Shown piece after piece: positions 60,481-64,000 of a stretch of DNA of 64,000 nt (positions within the stretch are counted from its first letter, which is position 1; each line of letters starts with the position of its first letter). Under the pieces are notes generated by a model. It was not told the origin of the DNA and searched no databases. It was given only the letters and a program-made list of their open reading frames with translations. The stretch comes from Bin22 sp034428635 (GTDB taxonomy: Bacteria; Chloroflexota; Dehalococcoidia; Lucifugimonadales; UBA3495). The DNA lies in NCBI GenBank assembly GCA_034428635.1, contig DAOUHR010000042.1:16041-80040 (forward strand), written 5' to 3'. The position numbers and the translations under genes are program-made.

Positions 60481-60772
60481 AGATGAGTCGTTTAGAAAGT
60501 CTCGCCGTTACTTAAGGAACTGCTGTACAGGTTTTCCTCTGCTCGGCGATACATAACTCCACCGGAATCTAAAATCTATAGACTGTCCCCCTGGTTTCCG
60601 GGTCGAGTCCGGAATAACGTTGCTCAGGAGAAACTTAATGAGGACCTTCTCCTACTCACCCGGCCTCTTCCCGTAAATTCGGCAACAGTGCGGTGGCGGA
60701 ATTCTGCTGCTAGTCCGGGCATTTCCAGTAGGGGTACTTGGGGTGGCGCAGGCTGGACAAATCTTCAACTCC

Positions 60773-60805
60773 AGCCACCTTCCCCCTTAACGGCGGAAGG
60801 TGGCT
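60773..60805 (-). terminator. Hairpin after pnp
   Basis: AGCCACCTTCC (60773-60783) and GGAAGGTGGCT (60795-60805) form a perfect 11-bp stem 12 nt beyond the pnp stop. There is no T-tract; termination, RNA protection or dispersed repeat are all possible. Confidence 0.55.
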
Positions 60806-60816
60806 GAAATAGTCAC

Positions 60817-63162
60817 TTAGCGGGTGGTTCTTCCGCCGCTGTTGCCGAGGAAACGCCGGTCGGAGATACTTCCGCCGCCGCCCCGGTTGCCGCCCTGGCC
60901 GCCGCCACGGGGACCACCGCCGCCGCCGCGATTGCCGCCGGGCCCGCCGCCGCGGGGTCCGCCCTGGCCACCGCCGCGCGGTCCGCCACCACCACCGCCA
61001 CGGTTGCCGTAGCCGCCACCGCCACCACGGGGACGGTCGCCCCGGTCCTGGGGCGGGCGGGCAGGCCGCGGGGGCCTGGGACCGCCTTCTTCGTCGCCAA
61101 ACAGGGCGCGGCGGGACACGTTGACCCGGCCCATGGAGTCAATCTCCTGGACCATTACGGTGATTTCCTGGCCCACCTTGAGCTCTTCTTCCATGTCGCC
61201 CAGGTCCTCGTTGCGGACTAGGCCATCTTTGCCAGGGATCAGTTCCACAAAGGCGCCGAAGCTGGCCAGGCGGTTGACCTTGCCGGTCAGGATATCGCCA
61301 ACGACCAGCTCACGGGTCAGGCCCTCAATCCTGCTGCGGGCCAGTTCGATGGAGGTCTGGTCGGAAGAGCTGAGGGTTACGCCGCCATCGTCAGCCACGT
61401 CAATGGAGGCACCGGTCTCCTCGATGATGCCGCGGATTACCCGGCCGCCTGGGCCGATGACCGCGCCAATCTTCTCCACCGGTATCTGAATGCGGATGGT
61501 CTTGGGAGCGTAGGGACTCATCTCGGTGCGGCCTTCGGTGATGGCCTCGGACATCTTGTCCAGGATATGCAGCCGGCCCAGCCGCGCCTGCTCCAGCGCC
61601 TGCCGAAGAATCTCTTCGTCCAGCCCCTTCAGCTTAATGTCCATCTGCAGGGCGTTGATGCCGGCCGCAGTGCCAGCCACCTTGAAGTCCATGTCGCCCA
61701 GGAAGTCTTCAATGCCCTGGATGTCGCTAAGGACGGCATGGCGGCCGTCGTTGTCGGTTACCAGGCCCATTGCGATCCCGGCCACCGGGGCCTTCATCGG
61801 CACACCGGCGTCCATCAGGGCCATGCTGGTGCCGCAGACGCTGCCCATGGAGGTGCTGCCGTTGGAACTGAGCACCTCTGACACCACGCGAATGGTGTAG
61901 GGGAACTCGTTCTCAGGGGGCAGAGCGGAAAGGATGGCCCGTTCCGCCAGGGCGCCGTGACCGATCTCCCGCCGGCCCGGGGAACCCACCCGACGGGCCT
62001 CGCCTACAGAATACGGCGGGAAGTTGTAATGGTGCATGAATTGCTTGGTATCGTCGGGGGACAGGGTGTCCAGGTTCTGTTTCATGCTCAGGGGGCCCAG
62101 GGTAGCCGCGGAGAGCACCTGGGTCTGGCCCCGGGTGAAGAGACCCGAGCCGTGGGTGCGTGGCAGGACGCCCACCTCGCAGGCGATGGGGCGAATTTCT
62201 GACAGGCTGCGGCCGTCGGGGCGCACGCCCAGGTCGAGGATGCGACGCCGAACCTCGCCCTTGACCACGTTCTTGAAGCCCTCGGCTACCTTGTTGCGGC
62301 CGAATTCCTCGACCAGTTGCTCGGACACTTCATCTTCAATCCGGTCCAGGCCCTCGTCCCGTTCCGCCTTGAAGGAGTTCTGCTCCAGGATCTCGGTGAC
62401 ACGGCCGTTGACGATGGCCTTGATCTGGCTGTCCAGTTTGTCCTCTTCTTCGGAGTGTTCTTCCACCTCGAACTTGGGCTTACCGACCTTGGACACCAGT
62501 TCGTCGATCAGGTCTATGGTGAGCAGGTTGGCCTGGAAAGCCTTCTGGATGCCCTCCAGAATCACCTCTTCGGAGACTTCGTAGGAACCGGCCTCCACCA
62601 TCATTATGGCATCGCGGGTGCTGGCCACCACCATGTTAAGCTGCCCGTCGGCAATCTCGGCGTAGGTGGGATTGACGATGAAGCCGCCGTCGTTGTAGGA
62701 GACGCGGCAGGCGCCAATCGGGCCGGCGAAGGGCAGGTGGGAGATGGACAGGGCCGTCGAGGCGCCGATCATGCCCAGGATTTCCGGGGGGTTCTTCTGG
62801 TCGGCGGAAAGGACGGTGAGGATTACCTGGATTTCGTTATGGAGTCCCTTGGGGAACAGGGGGCGGATGGAACGGTCGGTGAGGCGGGCGGAGAGGATGG
62901 CATCCTGGCCGGGGCGGCCTTCCCGTCTGAAAAAGCTGCCCGGAATCTTGCCCGCGGAATATAACCGCTCTTCAAACTCCACTGTCAGGGGTAAAAAGTC
63001 GATGTCGGCTCTGGGCTTGTCAGCCATTACGGCGGTGGCCAGGACCACCGTGTCGCCGTAGGTCAGGACGGCGGAACCGTGGGCCTGGAAAGCCAGCTTG
63101 CCCGACTCGATTACCAGCTTTTCATTGCCGATAACGCGTTCTACTACAGTAGCTTCAGGCAT
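60817..63162 (-). CDS. pnp: Polynucleotide phosphorylase with long RGG-rich tail
   Basis: 3'-5' phosphorolytic RNase of the degradosome-type machinery (781 aa). Two RNase PH domains are present (active-site block GDMDFKVAGTAAGINALQMDIK), followed by KH (IPVEKIGAVIGPGGRVIRGIIEETG) and S1 (GDILTGKVNRLASFGAFVELIPGKDG) domains. After about residue 690 it has an extra ~90-residue tail, residues 707-764 being almost only Gly and Arg with Pro, Gln and Asn (RGGGGG, PRGGGQGG, NRGGGGG repeats). Most PNPases end soon after S1. It lies 145 nt downstream of rpsO, the classical order. Confidence 0.94.
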   Translation of the reverse strand: MPEATVVERVIGNEKLVIESGKLAFQAHGSAVLTYGDTVVLATAVMADKPRADIDFLPLTVEFEERLYSAGKIPGSFFRREGRPGQDAILSARLTDRSIRPLFPKGLHNEIQVILTVLSADQKNPPEILGMIGASTALSISHLPFAGPIGACRVSYNDGGFIVNPTYAEIADGQLNMVVASTRDAIMMVEAGSYEVSEEVILEGIQKAFQANLLTIDLIDELVSKVGKPKFEVEEHSEEEDKLDSQIKAIVNGRVTEILEQNSFKAERDEGLDRIEDEVSEQLVEEFGRNKVAEGFKNVVKGEVRRRILDLGVRPDGRSLSEIRPIACEVGVLPRTHGSGLFTRGQTQVLSAATLGPLSMKQNLDTLSPDDTKQFMHHYNFPPYSVGEARRVGSPGRREIGHGALAERAILSALPPENEFPYTIRVVSEVLSSNGSTSMGSVCGTSMALMDAGVPMKAPVAGIAMGLVTDNDGRHAVLSDIQGIEDFLGDMDFKVAGTAAGINALQMDIKLKGLDEEILRQALEQARLGRLHILDKMSEAITEGRTEMSPYAPKTIRIQIPVEKIGAVIGPGGRVIRGIIEETGASIDVADDGGVTLSSSDQTSIELARSRIEGLTRELVVGDILTGKVNRLASFGAFVELIPGKDGLVRNEDLGDMEEELKVGQEITVMVQEIDSMGRVNVSRRALFGDEEGGPRPPRPARPPQDRGDRPRGGGGGYGNRGGGGGGPRGGGQGGPRGGGPGGNRGGGGGPRGGGQGGNRGGGGSISDRRFLGNSGGRTTR

Positions 63163-63307
63163 AGGAAATTTACGTAACCTCGCACATTAAAAACTAATGG
63201 AGAGGAGATAAACGCGAAGCAAGCACGTTTTGCAAACGAGCGGCCTTTACCGGGGTAACGATGTGGCGTGGCAGGTCGGCCCTGGACCGGAAGGGGACGC
63301 GATAAGC

Positions 63308-63574
63308 CTAGCGGCGTAGTCCCAGCCTGCTGATCAGGGTCTGGTAACGGTTAACGTCTTCGTTACTGAGGTAATTTAGAAGCCGGCGACGTTTGGACAC
63401 CATAGTGACCAGGCCACGGCGGGAGTGGAAGTCCTTCCTGTGGGTGCGGAGGTGGTCGGTTACCTGCCGAATCCTTTCGGTCAGTATGGCGACCTGTAGC
63501 TCAGTGGACCCGGTATCGTTGTTGTGGGTCCGGTATTCCCGCGTTATTCGTTCCCGTACGTCAGCATCCAGCAT
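63308..63574 (-). CDS. rpsO: Ribosomal protein S15
   Basis: Small-subunit protein S15 (88 aa): MLDADVRERITREYRTHNNDTGSTELQVAILTERI, then HLRTHRKDFHSRRGLVTMVSKRRRLLNYLSNEDVNRYQTLISRLGLRR. ATG 63574 is fixed by the family start and by the promoter, whose transcription start near 63614 rules out an in-frame start at 63649. Confidence 0.95.
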   Translation of the reverse strand: MLDADVRERITREYRTHNNDTGSTELQVAILTERIRQVTDHLRTHRKDFHSRRGLVTMVSKRRRLLNYLSNEDVNRYQTLISRLGLRR

Positions 63575-63620
63575 TACTAATGCAAAACCTTCTATCTCAT
63601 CTTCTCTAACATCGTCGGGA

Positions 63621-63649
63621 ATTATAGCACGGGGGAAGGTGGGGTGCAA
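63621..63649 (-). promoter_or_regulatory. rpsO promoter
   Basis: TTGCAC (63649-63644) and TATAAT (63626-63621) on the minus strand with a 17-bp spacer and an extended TGC just before the -10. The leader is about 40 nt. Confidence 0.85.
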
Positions 63650-63655
63650 TGATGG

Positions 63656-63829
63656 GGGTACCGCACCAGGGTCTTTCGATTATTCCCGGCAGCCCCGTTA
63701 GACCGTTCGTGATGAGCCGGTCGAGCCATCATTGGGTGGCCCTTCGACATGCTCAGGGTGAGCGTAAGAATTAACTCCGCGCAGATAATCGAAAGACCCT
63801 GGTACCGCACGCAGGGTCTTTCGATTATT
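63656..63829. repeat. Repeat cluster with CAGGGTCTTTCGATTATT motif
   Basis: CAGGGTCTTTCGATTATT occurs at 63667-63684 and 63812-63829, both preceded by GGTACCGCAC. Between them, ATAATCGAAAGACCCTG at 63785-63801 is its inverse, so 63785-63828 is a 17-bp stem with a 10-nt loop. A separate dispersed motif (CCCTTCGACATGCTCAGGG, 63741-63759) lies between the copies. No gene is seen to the end of the window. Confidence 0.65.
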
Positions 63830-64000
63830 GGACGGGAGCACCGACCAATGAGAGGGAACGGGAAGGTCTGGTGGCGCAGCGACGTAGTGCGGCGGCGATG
63901 TTGGGTTCCTTTTCCAGTCTCAAGAGACTGATGACCAGATTGCGCAGTCCTGCCATTATTTGCGGGGCGGAACCGGTTCTCACCTGGCACCGGTCTTCAT

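Larger units (their letters stand above)
60379..60816. other. Spacer between fic and pnp with palindromes
   Basis: No gene is visible. It holds the palindrome GTTATTAAAG GAGAA CTTTAATAAC (60456-60480) upstream of fic and the pnp hairpin at 60773-60805. Confidence 0.55.

Noticed and set aside
63622..63990. 122-codon minus frame at the end of the window
   Set aside because: Made of repeat sequence and overlaps the rpsO promoter.

Overview
The window looks like chromosomal DNA of an uncultured Chloroflexota bacterium, probably of the Dehalococcoidia/SAR202 type. This is an inference from gene content, high GC, an unlinked 16S gene, a coaD-linked coiled-coil gene and a catabolic gene repertoire; no database was consulted. 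Start codons mostly follow GGAGG-type ribosome binding sites that match the anti-SD of the 16S gene in the window. Several good sigma70-type promoters (TTGACA / TATAAT-like with 17-18 bp spacing) can be read directly.

Layout. 1-6 kb: membrane heterodisulfide-reductase-like iron-sulfur oxidoreductase, a HEPN-protein pair, an amber-interrupted membrane protein gene, a 2-hydroxyacid dehydrogenase, a membrane-anchored hydrolase and a DUF503 gene. 6-7.5 kb: redox regulator rex with its own promoter and palindrome, convergent with a small membrane protein. 7.5-14.8 kb (minus): complete F1Fo ATP synthase operon atpZ-B-E-F-H-A-G-D-C with promoter and terminator. 15-17.7 kb: bifunctional nuclease (DUF151), rsmD-coaD and a coiled-coil gene with an apparent non-canonical start. 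17.7-24.4 kb: small-molecule metabolism (polysaccharide deacetylase/PuuE-like, GlcG-like, two 3-hydroxyisobutyrate-dehydrogenase-like enzymes, EamA transporter, alpha carbonic anhydrase) and a Uma2 protein. 24.7-28.9 kb (minus): dissimilatory sulfur genes sat, aprB, aprA with a small membrane coiled-coil gene between sat and aprB. 29.2-31 kb: an AT-richer pair, a ParB-like protein and an unknown protein, lying just beyond the 16S terminator. 31-33 kb: a lone 16S rRNA gene with promoter, a 30-bp flanking processing stem and a terminator. 33-50 kb: amidase, a nonsense-interrupted dCTP deaminase, CoxG-like protein, M20 amidohydrolase, a large HEPN plus degenerate MrfA-like helicase protein, FAD oxidoreductase, HNH protein, gamma-glutamyltransferase, a BrnA-BrnT-BrnA toxin-antitoxin array, a TPP enzyme, a VapBC-type pair, an LLM flavin oxidoreductase and a HpcH/HpaI aldolase. 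50-58 kb: RNase P RNA, zinc-ribbon coiled-coil protein, secA, MFS transporter, msrB, tRNA-Arg and tRNA-Pro. 58-64 kb: Ldh-family oxidoreductase, Fic protein, and rpsO-pnp with an RGG-rich tail on PNPase.

Together the genes suggest a respiring organism with a proton-type ATP synthase, APS reductase/ATP sulfurylase sulfur metabolism and broad scavenging of amides, carbamoyl compounds and hydroxy acids. Small AT-richer toxin or nucleic-acid-binding modules (HEPN, BrnTA, VapBC, ParB-like, Fic) are scattered between housekeeping blocks. The most unusual item is the 970-residue protein at 37457-40369. It keeps the recognisable scaffold of an MrfA/DUF1998-type helicase but has lost Walker A, the DEAH glutamate, the SAT motif and the motif VI arginines, and it carries an N-terminal Swt1-like HEPN domain. 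Other points worth checking are two genes broken by single in-frame stops (3204 and 35242), the interposed gene in the sat-apr cluster, and several families of dispersed inverted repeats.
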